DNA of 64,000 nt from Thermochaetoides thermophila DSM 1495 (Eukaryota > Ascomycota > Sordariomycetes > Sordariales > Chaetomiaceae). Both the position numbers and the translations under genes were made by a program. How positions within the stretch are numbered: the first letter of the stretch is position 1; each line of letters opens with the position of its first letter. The notes below the pieces were generated by a model. It searched no databases, was not told the DNA's origin, and was given only the letters and a program-made list of their open reading frames with translations. This document shows, piece after piece, positions 10,698 through 21,620 of this stretch. The stretch spans positions 1,984,001-2,048,000 of the forward strand of contig NW_006383034.1 of assembly GCF_000221225.1 (NCBI RefSeq), read 5' to 3'.

Positions 10698-11193
10698 GAG
10701 GAGGGGGAAGAGATCTAAAAGGGTGTTTGTGGGTATATAGCCGTTTAGTTCTTGTACATATTTCGCTGTGATCGAATAGAGTCAGCACAGTGTCCATGAT
10801 GTATTTCTGGGATTTTCTATGGACCCCGCCGTCCGATGAAGGTTGACTTATTGCATGGCAAAAGATAAAATAAACTAAAATAAGAAGATGAGAACCAAAT
10901 GGATGCCTGATCCCGCCTGGGTGCTCTTTCCAGACGAGTAGCTGTTTCCAAGGTTTAGACCGGTGTCGAGGGAGATGTTGTCTACCTGTCTGTTTTGGCA
11001 TGGCAGGATGGCAGGGGCTACTGAGAGCTGGAAGATTGCTGGACATTAACTTTGGAACCTTGATGCGCCGATGAAGTCCAGTTCATCCTCGTCATCTCCC
11101 TCAGCTTTCCAATGAGTCCCTCGTTAACCTCAACACCATCATCCAACCTACTGGCAACCTTCTCAAACTTAGCCCCGCATCTTCATCACCAAA
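10698..11193. other. Intergenic
   Basis: 3' region of the beta-helix gene and promoter of the next gene. A CT-rich leader lies just before 11194. No gene or RNA seen. Confidence 0.5.
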
Positions 11194-11811
11194 ATGTGCC
11201 TACGCACTATCTTCTCTCTCCTCCCCCCCCTCCTCCTAATCTTGCCCCTCCTCAACCTCCCCCTCACAGCACACGCCAAAAAACTCAAAACCGGCCCCGA
11301 AATCTTCGGCACCCACAACCCCATCTCCGAGTCCGACATGCATCAAGCCATCTTCTGTCTCCACGCCAACGTCTGCTCTAAAGGCCCCATGCCCTCACAC
11401 TCCAAGGCGCGCTGCACCATCAACGATTCTGTCGCGTACATGTGCAACTACCGCGGCACGTACGACTTCAAAGGCACGAAGCGCGACTGCGACATCCGGG
11501 AGTTATACGAAGCGTGGGCGTGGATACGGGTGACTCAGAATAGTAGTACCGGGTGGTACTACGATGGAGAGTGGACGGCAGGATTTGATCGGAGGTGTAA
11601 GAATGGAGAGTGTGATAATGGGTGGAAGAAGGGGAGTGAAGGGGAACAGTGTACGAATATTGGGGGTGGAAAAAAGGTGTGGTTGATTGATTATGAGGGG
11701 GAAGAGTATCCTGGTTATCATGATAGGTATGAGGAGAGGCTGCCGGAGGTGGGGGATACGACGTCGCCCTTGAAGTATATGCCTTGGACGCAGGGGAAGA
11801 GGCCGAGGTAG
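11194..11811 (+). CDS. Small secreted cysteine-rich protein (effector-like)
   Basis: Single exon, 205 aa. Residues 1-28 form a strongly hydrophobic Leu-rich signal peptide ending TAHA. The mature chain has eight cysteines (FCLHANVC, ARC, YMC, RDC, RRC, GEC, EQC), compatible with four disulfides. It also has aromatic-rich segments (YEAWAWIRV, GWYYDGEW) and a basic end. No repeat, transmembrane segment after the leader, GPI signal or known domain is visible. Size, secretion and Cys content are those of fungal apoplastic effector candidates, but this is a general pattern, not an assignment. Flanking genes are other secreted proteins on the same strand. Confidence 0.75.
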   Translation: MCLRTIFSLLPPLLLILPLLNLPLTAHAKKLKTGPEIFGTHNPISESDMHQAIFCLHANVCSKGPMPSHSKARCTINDSVAYMCNYRGTYDFKGTKRDCDIRELYEAWAWIRVTQNSSTGWYYDGEWTAGFDRRCKNGECDNGWKKGSEGEQCTNIGGGKKVWLIDYEGEEYPGYHDRYEERLPEVGDTTSPLKYMPWTQGKRPR

Positions 11812-12599
11812 GGGATTGGGGGATTGAGGGTTCGAAAGTCTTTGTATGAGGTCTGCTGGCTGAGGAGGGCGTGTTGGTTGGGTTTGAGGAGTTGCGGTGA
11901 GGACGACAGGCGCTTGGAGTATCGCATGTCGGGTTGGAGTATGCTCAGCTGGTATGAATACTAATAGACTCAGCGTTTAGTTGTTTGGGGCGTTGTTTCA
12001 GCGATGGTCGGTGTACTTCTGAGGGCATATCTTTGTACCAATGCCTTTTGACAGGTCGGAAGGGGGAGATCGCGATTGAGCTTGGTAGCTGGATGTCGCC
12101 ATCTCTGTATTATTCTCCGAACGGAAATCCAAAACGACCGCCACCCTCAAAACTCCCCTAAAAGTCATCGTAGTCGTTGATAACTGATGCAACATTAATT
12201 ACTGGCCCTCAAAATCCTCTCACCCCATCTCCCAAGGATGCAGCAGCACAAAACCCAACACAAAGCCCCAGCGCCACCTCTGCTCAGCCCCCAATATGAA
12301 CAGGGGTCCTGAGCGGATGACGTCAGTTCCTGTGGCTGGGAGGTCTTGAACCGCAACAATTGGCTCCTCAGGGTCCAATCAAGTCGATCCCTCTCGAGAG
12401 TCCCCGCACCTTCAGCTCCTCGACCGACCGCCAGCTCAGCCGCTTCCTTCGCGCTGAGCTGTTGTTGGTTTGAACTCGGAAAGCTTATTTTGACCTGATC
12501 TCCTCCCGCTTGTTGGGCCGTCAAGGATTGTTCTTGTAGACATCAGGGCTTTGGGAGCTGTGTTTGCCAGAATTGCTCACTGAGTTCATAGTTAGCAAG
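11812..12599. other. Intergenic
   Basis: No supported gene. A minus-strand frame (12195-12524) lacks an ATG and overlaps the likely 5' leader of the next gene. CT-rich near 12400-12460. Confidence 0.5.
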
Positions 12600-12968
12600 A
12601 TGGCGCCGTCAACACGCTCCTCCCTCTCCAGCAGCGACGAGTCTGCTTCTTTCACCTCCGCGGGTCCTGCGCCCCTGACTTTCCCCCAGCCGACATACTT
12701 CAAGAGGCCGACGACGGTGCAGCCTATGCAGCAGGAGCCTATGACTATGGCGCCACGTACGTACTCACACTAGCGTCAGCCTTGTGATGTTAAAACGCTG
12801 ACGAGTGTCGCAGAACGAGCTCCAGCTTCGACTCAACAACAGTCAGAAGAACAGGACCTCTCCCTCCGTGGCGGGCAATCTGATAGGGGACCGTGCCCGG
12901 GCAGGTTCTGCTTCTGTATCCCGTGTCCGATTCCATGCAATTGCTGCATTATTCCCATTCCTCTTTAA
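12600..12968 (+). CDS. Small protein with Cys-Pro-rich, probably membrane-associating tail (103 aa)
   Basis: Exon 1 is 12600-12756, a 57-nt intron follows (GTACGT...GTCGCAG), and exon 2 is 12814-12968. 157 + 155 nt gives 104 codons in phase. The N-terminal half is Ser/Pro/Thr/Gln-rich and looks disordered (MAPSTRSSLSSSDESAS...). The second exon contains LSLRGGQSDRG, then a tail with seven cysteines in about 19 residues, including CFCIPCPIPCNCC, and ends IIPIPL. Clustered Cys next to Pro and Ile with no signal peptide suggests S-palmitoylation or a membrane-inserting tail rather than disulfides; that is inference. Without the intron the frame stops after about 57 codons, so this gene is easily missed. 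Family unknown to me. Confidence 0.7.
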
Positions 12969-13244
12969 GGGTAACCTGAGTTAACAGAGGGAGATCGAAG
13001 CAGGAAGTTTCTGAAGGCAAGGGTCATGGCTGAGGATCGGATTCGGCATGGCTGGTTATGATGGTTGATATGATACCTGGGATTTGGAATGGGCGTTGAT
13101 TTTTTCTTTTATCTATTATACTCGTATTGGTTAACGGCAGTTGATGTCGAATCGACTTTTCTTGACCGACTGGATCACGAAGAACAGGGGGCGTTTAACT
13201 AAGATGAACTCTCCATGGCCCTCAAATTTGACTCCTCGTAGATA

Positions 13245-13251
13245 TGAGTCA
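13245..13251. promoter_or_regulatory. Distal Gcn4/CPC1-type site (TGAGTCA)
   Basis: TGAGTCA is the reverse complement of the Gcn4/CPC1 heptamer TGACTCA. It lies about 620 bp upstream of the anthranilate synthase start. Weaker candidate than the proximal site because of distance. Confidence 0.35.
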
Positions 13252-13682
13252 GACACCGACGACGACATATCTTCTCTGATAAGCACTGATATCCGTTCGC
13301 AAATCCATAAACAGAACGAGGTTCTTAGCTCCTTTTTGCTGTATCAAAGCACTTCATGAAACGTATGTCGAGTGATTGCGGATCGAAACATTCCGATGCT
13401 TCATTAGTGGTTGTCACTGGTTATCTGAGTCTTGGCAGAGATCCTGATATTAGCGAGCCCTGAACAAATGGGCATTGTAGAGGCGAAGTAGCAACAGAGA
13501 CGAGTAGTTTACTAACCTGAAAAAATGACATGGCTTCAATTCTTTACAATTAATTCTTGAGTGTCGAAGAGAACTTGTTGGCTTCGTCTCTTCTCCCTTG
13601 TGTTTCCCCTCTTTTATCTCTCGTCCAGGGTTAGGGTCACTGTGGGGTCCAACTCCGTCGGTGCCCCACCACAACATCGCCG

Positions 13683-13689
13683 TGACTCA
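13683..13689. promoter_or_regulatory. Proximal cross-pathway control element (TGACTCA)
   Basis: A perfect TGACTCA heptamer 181 bp upstream of the anthranilate synthase ATG. Gcn4/CPC1/CpcA bZIP factors bind this sequence and induce amino-acid biosynthesis genes, including tryptophan genes, under starvation. Position and downstream gene make a functional site likely. Confidence 0.55.
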
Positions 13690-13869
13690 CCCGAACTCGG
13701 AGGGGTACATCACCGCAGAGCGAGAACTTCAGAGACAGCAAGCTTAAGCTTAACGGTCCGCAGCACGCGCCTGTCTTATCGGGACCCTGACCCAACAGCC
13801 ATTACTTAAGAGTCTTAAACGCGACGGCTAGGCCGGGCAGTGGTCAGTCCCCGATTCTCTGAAGATAAA

Positions 13870-15778
13870 ATGGCCACCGATCAGATCGATGCCAGGCCAA
13901 CAGCCGCCGAGGCTCACAAGCTCTTTGAGCAGACGCTGAAGGCTAGCGCGAGCACTGAGAAAGCCCCGCGGCCGACCCTGCTGCCTGTGTGCGTCACGGT
14001 GCCGTCAGATCTTCTGACGCCGTCGGCGATTTATCTTAAGCTGTCTAATGGGTAATTGATCCCTTTATTCATGAGATGAGGGTGAAGGTTTTTTTTTGGC
14101 CAATTGATGATGAATAAAGGCTAATAAATGAGTTGGAATGAAATACTGACGGCTCCTTACAGCGCTACGGCCGAGTACTCATTCCTCCTAGAGAGTGCTA
14201 CAGGCAGCACAGAAACGGTTGGACGTTATAGCTTTATTGGAGCCAGTATGCCTTCATCTCATCCCAATCTCTCACCAATTGCTCATATCTAACCCGCTTC
14301 TAGACCCCCGTAAAGTTTTAGCCACGGGCCCCAGCTACCAAGATGTCGGCGACCCTCTACGTGCCCTCGAGGCCGAGCTCGCCCAAGACAGCGTGCTCGC
14401 CATCCCCTCCCTCAAGCTCCCCTCCTTGACTGGAGGTGCCGTCGGCTATCTCTCGTACGACTGCATCATGTACTTCGAGCCGAAGACCGCCCGGCCTCTG
14501 AAGGACAACCTGCACATCCCCGAGGCCCTGTTCATGCTGTTCGATACGCTGGTTATCTTCGATCACTTCAACCAGACCCTTACCATTGTCACGCACATGC
14601 GTCTTCCCTCCTCCCTCGACGGCTTCCAGGGCGCATATGACGCTGCGATCGCTACTTTAAAGGAGACCCTCGACCGCATCCAAACCCCTGAGACCCCCCT
14701 CCCCCCAAAATCCGACTGCCACCCTTCCTCCAGCGAAGTCAAATACGAATCCAACGTCGGTCGTCACGGATACGAAGGATTCGTGACCGTACTAAAAGAG
14801 CACATCATTAAAGGCGACATCATCCAAGCGGTCCCTTCGCAACGCTTCTCACGCCCCACTACGCTCCACCCCTTCAACATCTACCGCACTCTGCGCACGC
14901 TCAACCCCTCACCCTACCTCTTCTTCCTTTCCTGTAAGGAATTTCACATCGTAGGTGCCTCGCCCGAGTGTCTGATGAAGACGGACGGGTATGCAACCCT
15001 GCCTGTGGATGCGAGGTTTGCGTATTCTACAGAGGAGCAGGCCCGGCTAAGGCCACGCATTGTCAACCATGCCATTGCTGGGACGATTAGAAGAGGAGCC
15101 AACCCGGCCGAAGACGATGCCCTCGCCGCGCAGCTGCAGGCCAGCACCAAGGACCGCGCCGAGCACGTCATGCTTGTTGATCTCGCTCGCAATGATGTGA
15201 ATCGCGTCTGCCACCCTAGCACGGTCAAGGTCGACCGACTAATGCGGATTGATCGGTTTTCGCACGTGCAGCACCTCACGTCAGAGGTATCCGGCCTTCT
15301 CAGGCCGGAGTGCACACGCTGGGACGCGATGCGGAGTATCTTCCCGGCCGGAACCGTCTCTGGCGCGCCGAAGATCCGCGCGATGGAGTTAATCTACGAC
15401 CTTGAACAGGAAAAAAGGGGAATTTATGCCGGTGCGGTGGGATGGTTTGCGTATGATGTTGTTAGGGTCAATGAAAAGGGGGTAACGGAGCTGGACGACG
15501 GGCAAATGGATACTTGTATTGCGATTCGGACGATGCTGATTAAGGATCGCGTGGCGTATTTGCAGGCAGGGGGCGGGATTGTGTTTGATAGCGAGAAGAC
15601 AGAGGAGTGGATGGAGACGATGAATAAGTTGGCTGCGAACCTGAGATGTATCGAGTTGGCGGAGAAGTATTATGGGGGGAAGGTGGAGGGCGGGAAGTCA
15701 GTACAGGAAATTATTGAAGAGGAGAGAAGGAAGGGGGAGGAGTATTATAAAGCGCAGACTATGGGGGCGGGGAATTAG
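13870..15778 (+). CDS. TRP2: Anthranilate synthase component I
   Basis: First step of tryptophan synthesis: chorismate plus ammonia from glutamine to anthranilate and pyruvate, working with the glutamine amidotransferase subunit. Three exons: 13870-14051, 14163-14245 and 14304-15778. The joins are in phase and give 579 aa. Splicing restores LKLSNG-ATAEYSFLLES and SFIGA-NPRKVLATGP, both expected in this family. The N-terminal domain covers about residues 25-200. The chorismate-binding domain runs from about 241 (GRHGYEGFVTVLKEHI) with DIIQAVPSQR, RIVNHAIAGTIRRG, LVDLARNDVNRV, IFPAGTVSGAPKIRAMELI and the C-terminal LQAGGGIVFDS. No catalytic block is missing. A Gcn4/CPC1 site in the promoter fits regulation by amino-acid starvation. 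Confidence 0.97.
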
Positions 15779-16510
15779 GGGCCTCAAGGTAGATTGATAG
15801 AGGGGAGAGAGGTTAGAGATACTCAAGGTTCGCTTTAAGTTGTATCTTGTTCATTTTGGAAATAAGTATAGTGTTGCAAAGATATTTTGACTTTGAGTGA
15901 GTTCAACGCCAGTTTCCCCCTTAAGTCTGACCACGAAACGCTGTTTTCGCCTGCATCACCAGACAAGACTTTTACTTGATCTTTTTAAACTCTATACTGG
16001 CCGATGTTCAGTCACATACGACCATACCCAGTGGAAAACTCGGGATCCCGTCCGCTCCCCCATAGATAAGCCACTGAGGGCCGGGTTAGTACTCAGGTCG
16101 GTGACGACTGGGGAATCCCCGGTGTTGTATGTTTGACTTCCAGTTTATTTTTGCTCGTTTCCTCTAGCAGAATACCGACATTGAAGGGGAAATTATTCTG
16201 CCACTGTAGCAGCCCGCTCCGTGAAGCATGCAGAATAGTTAGGAAATAAGTATTAATTGGTTTTTCAGAGTCGGTTTTTCTCTTCCAACAGCCAACGTGC
16301 AGCGTGGAATGGAGGACTACAGGGTAACTCAAAGTTCCCTGTTGTGCACTTGAGTATCAGCAAAGCATCGGAGTCACCTCTGTTATTTCAAGTCACTGCA
16401 TCTTGAGGACGTTCGGGAAGTTTTGCTCGAATTGTGTCCGTTTGGTGATTTCGTGACATGCTCAGAGCCGCCTGATAGGTTACTAATTATGCCTCTGCTA
16501 ACGGAACAAG
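15779..16510. other. Intergenic
   Basis: Between the anthranilate synthase gene and tRNA-Asp. No gene, repeat or other RNA recognised. Confidence 0.5.
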
Positions 16511-16583
16511 TTCTCGGTAGTATAGTGGTTAGTATGCAGGCTTGTCACGCCTGAGACCCGGGTTCAATTCCCGGGCCGGGAAG
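16511..16583 (+). tRNA. tRNA-Asp (GTC), intronless
   Basis: 73 nt ending in discriminator G at 16583. The acceptor stem pairs TTCTCGG with CCGGGAA (one G-U). The anticodon stem CAGGC/GCCTG holds the loop TTGTCAC with anticodon GTC at 16544-16546. The T arm is CCCGG/CCGGG with loop GTTCAAT-type bases. A T-run follows at 16585-16588 as Pol III terminator. CCA is not encoded. Confidence 0.95.
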
Positions 16584-17168
16584 CTTTTCTTTTGCCCCCA
16601 TGAACATTTCTCCTCACTTTCTAGCGAGCAAACTCCATTTTTGACAAACACGAAAGTTGTAAGAAAATTAGTACAACGATGGTTGGTGCTGTAGACATCA
16701 ACTCCATGTTAGGCAACCATTCGTGGCCTCAGCCTATGCGTTCTTGGCATTAGAGCATAATCCCAGATCCCGCGGGCAAACCCCTGTGATCAAACGCTTC
16801 ACCCGGCCGGAGTCTCAGAGATTTTTCCAAGAGCGTTGCAATTTCTGCTCGGAGCTGTTACATCTGTTTACGAGGGATGGTTATTGGTTCTAAACTGACG
16901 GAGCAGCCTCATGATTTCGTCTTTTTCTGAGCCTTGTGCCAACTACGTCAAGACACAAATTACACAACAGAGATCACAATCAAGGAATGAAGCAACCTCA
17001 ACAATAAGTACTGTACAGAAGCCCATTGTTTACGAGAATTGAAGGATTCTACAGGCACAGAATGTGTCCAAGAAAAAAAACAAGATTATGCGCAACAAAG
17101 CCAAACCGCATCCTCATTCAACCAGGCAGAGCCAGTCCACCGGCCCTTAACCTCAACCATGACCACCC
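16584..17168. other. Intergenic
   Basis: 3' region of the minus-strand pectate lyase and the downstream side of tRNA-Asp. Nothing else seen. Confidence 0.5.
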
Positions 17169-18285
17169 TCAGCAGCTCGTGACAAACGAACTAACCTTGC
17201 AATACTGCCCATCAGCACCACTTCCAATCTTGTTTGGCTCCTTCCCACTATTATTCCCTGTGAACCGGTCACAGGTCTTATTCTTTTTCTGGCAGCTGCT
17301 CTTTATCGTGCAGGTATCCCCATAATTGGTGTTAATCCCACACAGGACACCGCCATCAACTGCCTTAATATTCTCCAGCACGATGTGCCGTGACCCTTTG
17401 CCGTTAGTCTTGCAGTTACCGCAGCTGCGTGCGACCTTGCCGTAGTCCTTCGCGTAGAAGTTCCTAATGTTGACCGTGCCGAACCCATTGAACTGAACGA
17501 TCTTGTCGGAGGCCTTGAACGCGCCACCGCCGATGATGTTGGAGGTGCCCGAGGACTGCTTGAGGGTGATGGCATCTTCACACACGTCTTGCCACCACAC
17601 ATTGATGATGTTGCACCGGCCCTTGCAGTGCACGCCTTCGGCTTGGTTTGGGCCGATGATCACGTTTTGCAGGGTTGCGCCGTCTTCGAGGACGAACATT
17701 GCGTCCGCTTCGCCCGTTTCTTTTTGTTCTTGGCAGACGCGGGCTGGGAGGAGATTAGTGATTACGCGTTTACAATGTGGAATACAGAAGATACATACGC
17801 CACCGGTCATAGTTCTTCATGCCGCCGTCGAAGGTCTGGCCGGCCTTGACGGTAATTGCCGCCGAGGTTGACACGGCGCCAGAGCTCTTGGGCAGAGCAG
17901 TGGTCACCTCCAACGGGGCAGCCGTGACCCGAACCGTGCTGGTCTGGAGGGTGGTAGCCTTGTTTGTAGTGGTCGCCTTGAGCCCCGTCATAGTCTTGAT
18001 AGTGGGAGCCTCGGCCGCGGTCGTCGCCTTCACTATCGTTGGAGGGGCAGTATTACCCGTGAAGTAACAGCTGCATTTCTTGGAGAGCAAGCTGGGCTTG
18101 TTGCTGCAGTTTGTGGCCCATACAGGCAGGCCTTGCGTGGTAGTGACTAAGCTGCGGGTGAAGGTCGCGCAGAAGGCGGACGCGGTCGCCTTGTTGGCAT
18201 TCATGAAGCTTGCGCAGGCATTCTTGCTGGGATCGAGGCAGGCCAGGACGGCTGGAAGAAGGGAGAGAAGGGCGAGTTTATGCAT
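17169..18285 (-). CDS. Secreted pectate lyase, PL3 family, with N-terminal Cys-rich and Thr-rich extension
   Basis: Cleaves de-esterified pectin by beta-elimination outside the cell. Exon 1 is 18285-17799, a 55-nt intron (GTATGT...CCCAG) lies at 17798-17744, and exon 2 is 17743-17169; 353 aa, in phase. Order: signal peptide (1-15), a small Cys-rich module (to about 75, with ACLDPSKNAC and KKCSCYF), a Thr/Ala-rich linker (about 80-140), then the PL3 domain. The PL3 part has TFDGGMKNYDRW-PRV across the splice, DAMFVLEDGATLQNVIIG, AEGVHCKGRCNI, VWWQDVCEDAITLK, IVQFNGFGTV and DYGKVARSCGNC. All are typical of PL3 and the length is normal for the domain. The extra head module is seen in some ascomycete PL3 proteins; its role is unknown. 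Confidence 0.94.
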
Positions 18286-20960
18286 TTTGCTTGCAGTGTG
18301 GACTAATTCTTCGTAAACAGGTGGATATATGGGATTAAACAGTTGCAGTCGACCTGCGACCTCAAAGAAATGAGCGAATTCGAATCAATGAATGTGCTTC
18401 TGGCTAAAGAGAATGGCTTCAGGAGGATGCCCTGACAAACAGATTATGGTGAGAGAAAAAGATGCTTATCTACTCCAACCCCTTCCCTTTGCCATCCTCT
18501 ATCCGACTTTCAACGTTGCACTCTCTAGAGGCATCAACATCTCCTCGAGCCCCATCAGGCCTGGCTGGAGTGCAACGCAGTATTGCTCGCTCGCTCATCG
18601 CCCAGCTCACCATCCAGTTTCTCCACCACCACTCAGAGCCAATGTTTTAAGCCGATTTCGAAACAGGATCGGCGCCATTTTGTCGATCTGCGACGGCAGA
18701 CCAAGGATCTGGGACCCCGGTCCCTGTCATGATCAACTGACAGCGATCACCCGATCTGGTGGCCATGGCATTAACCTCCAACGGCTGACGAAAACCTTCT
18801 GGAAACTCTTCCCGGTGACTGTTGCGCTAGGAGAAAGCCCCTCGGCCCACGGCGAGAAGGTTACAAGCAACTTCAGACGATTACCCCTCCGTACCCTGCA
18901 GATGCACTCCGACCTGGGGTTGCATCAGCACTACCAACGGGGCACATAAACCGGGTGGTGGGACTGGTGGGATAGGGAACATGCCGATGCTGCAGAAGGC
19001 CATCAATTAGAGGGGCAGTGCTTTGGGGGCCACCAGCAAGAATCCGAGCCCCTGGCAGAGAAAGTTAGTGGCACCGCCAGAACGGCATCCTTAATTTTTC
19101 TTTATCTTCGCCTCAGGTGTTTATCATGATGTCACATGGCTGGCTGATGCTGATAGAATCATACTTTCTTGATCTCTGTACTCTCCGTGATATGACCTAA
19201 TCAACATTGAAAACATCGACAGGTGTTTGATGACTTCAACCCTTATCCTCAAAAATTATCACGGTGCCTGTTATAATCATTCGTGACCCAAGTCCAATTG
19301 TATCAAAAAAACCAGCTGTCTAGCTTCAAAAACCACATACCTCAAGCGTTATATGTGCTATGCCTTGAAACGTGGTTTGGTCTTCAGAGCCAATTGTGTC
19401 ATAGTGTTCTTAAGCTTACAACCGACTGGTCAACTGCTAACATATCAGCACTTGCAGATCAACCGGATGTTATCTTTTTGCCAAGGGCTCTGGCTTGTTT
19501 CATGGTTTGGAACAAGTCCTCTGTTTTGTATCAGAGAGTATGGGGAGGTATCATAGGCCAAACCATCATAATTGAAATCAGCGAAATCTGTATATACGTG
19601 ATCCTGCTCTTCTGGGCCACATAAGCGAGAAGTGCAATCACTTGCATTTGGTACACGTGGTAGCAATCCTGAAACTTTGGCAGCATCTATTAAGTCAACC
19701 GAAGTTTGTGAACCTGTGAGTCGGAGTGCAACTTTGTTTCTAGACTCAATATGTGCCTCAACCCCAAAAAAGAGATCCTCCCTGTTCCCGCTTCCTTCAT
19801 TATCGCCCGAAGAAAAAGGATCTGCCCTTTCATGGTGAATGTCACAATATACATTCGGCTTTTATCTCGATCAGCAACGTAAATTCAAAATACTGGTGAA
19901 CATTGGGTCAATGATTACCACAAAACTTCAAGCAGGCTGCAGGAATAGGTTGATTTAAGAAAAGGGAACTCGGATCATGTTGGAGCGAGTAAGCTTTTGT
20001 GCTACCACTTTCTAGGTTGCAGGAAGAATGTCGGCGTAGTGCTGTCATTCGATTCTATTCTTCTAACCAAGTCGATAGCGCTTGGGACAATGACAGGTTG
20101 ATTTGCGAGCTCACATACCCCGATCCCTTGACCATGGACAATACAAAAAAAGAACCTTCTCATTGTGAAGATCAATGACTCGGTGTGTGTAATGTTTGAA
20201 AAGGCACGCTCATTCACCACCCTTCATATTGTGTTGGCCCGGATTCAAGAGTTCAGGCTGCTGCAAGGAATTTGGATGTTGACCGGGATGTATCGTTCCT
20301 TGGGAAGAGGAGATAGAGGAAGGATTTACCATCAGCAAGTGATCCAAATGGTGAATTTGTTGATGTTGAGGATTGAACTGCAATAAAATTCTGGAATACG
20401 TAGTGTTTCTAATTCATATGAGGTCATCTAGTTGTTTGAATCATTAGATACAGCCCATCTTGCTGTTAAAAATGCTTGATTCTAGCTGAAGCACACGAAG
20501 TTCAGTATCTCAGTGTTCAGAGTCCCACATGATGCAATCAATCCAGGAACAGGCATGCTAATTTCGCGTACGTATAACGCTCTGCTCCCGTGCAAATATT
20601 GCTTCAGTGCGAGTAAGATTGTTTGATCTCATGACTTTGAAACTTTGAAGACATGAACATGTATTTGAATGGTTTTAGTAATATCTTCTTTGAAAGCTGT
20701 GGAGAGCAAACCATGCAAATCTTTTGTGATGCCATTGAACTTTGTGTTTCACTTACAGCTGGCCAATAATCGGATGGAAGCTGCGTCTTGTGAAACTGAA
20801 TGGCACATATCTCTTTTCATGTTGAGATAATTCTCCCTCCAAGGTAGCCTCTATGCTTCTTTCAATTTCGCTTACGTGTTGCTTTACAGGATGTAGGTAT
20901 ACAAACGGTATTGTTGAGACAACTCCCTCTTTAGCATCTCCAAAGAACCATGCTGCTCTG
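18286..20960. other. Gene-poor AT-leaning region
   Basis: 2.7 kb with only short, unsupported frames. A plus-strand frame (18392-18949) has no domain, biased composition or splice logic and is not called. No tRNA, terminal repeat or coding block recognised. The AT-leaning 19.2-20.7 kb part resembles old decayed DNA. Confidence 0.5.
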
Positions 20961-21620
20961 TTATTTATTTTCCTCAGACAATATTTCTGGGTTGGATACA
21001 ATTTTGGCAGGGTTATTGTCGTTCTTGTTTCTATCATCTCCTGTAACCTTCGGGTCAACTGGCGGCTCTGCTGCTTCACGATAGGTTCTGGAACCACTGA
21101 GGCGAGCCAGGTCTTTGAACAAGCGATACGGTATTCCAACTCTAAGCCTTCCTTCGTAAAATTTATAAGCAACAGTTAAATTTTTGTTGCCACCAGGCTG
21201 GCTTTGTGACACATTGAACGGGGCATACTGGAGCAACGACTGCAACATCTCTGCCAGACCGTCGAAGTCGATTAGGGTTGTCGGGGATTCTCCTGACAGC
21301 CATTCCGGAGGGATAGTCGCTAGTGTCGTGTCGATATAGAAATTGACAGGAACAAGTGTTGTCGAAGATGATTCATTCCCTCCTTTACTTCCCTGCCACT
21401 CTTTCTTCCCTTTCCTTCCCTTGGCTTGGTGTCTTGGGCGTTGTCGGCGGTCAACTGAATCAGAGCGAAAGACCGAGTCGGGAACAGTACCCTACATGCC
21501 CGTGTACCAACCGGCTGCCACCACACACAAGAAGAGGATGACTGTGTAAACCCATGCTGGGACGAGCTCAACCGGAAAGACGTCGCCCGAGGGAGCTCTG
21601 GTGATGAAGAGGAAGGACAT
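20961..21620 (-). CDS. Putative single-pass membrane protein, frame interrupted by an in-frame TAG or a short intron
   Basis: From ATG 21620 the frame reads MSFLFITRAPSGDVFPVEL, a strong hydrophobic segment (VYTVILFLCVVAAGWY), then TAG at codon 43. After the TAG the same frame stays open for about 175 more codons to TAA at 20961, through a Lys/Arg-rich stretch and a fold-like part (YIDTTLATIPPEWLSGE, LIDFDGLAEMLQSLLQY, RVGIPYRLFKDLARL). Two readings fit: a nonsense change (CAG to TAG), or an intron at 21511-21455 (GTTGGT...TTCAG, 57 nt, in phase) that removes the TAG and gives about 200 aa. The donor is poor. No homologue recognised. An isolated gene in a gene-poor region. Confidence 0.4.

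Larger units (their letters stand above)
12969..13869. other. Intergenic, promoter of the anthranilate synthase gene
   Basis: No supported gene. Holds two Gcn4/CPC1-type heptamers (listed separately) and a GGGTTAGGG stretch at 13627-13635 resembling a telobox core. Confidence 0.5.

Noticed and set aside
12195..12524. 109-codon minus-strand frame
   Set aside because: Lacks an ATG and overlaps the probable leader of the Cys-Pro-tail gene.
18392..18949. 185-codon plus-strand frame upstream of the pectate lyase gene
   Set aside because: Irregular composition, no motif, no splice logic; looks like chance in GC-balanced DNA.
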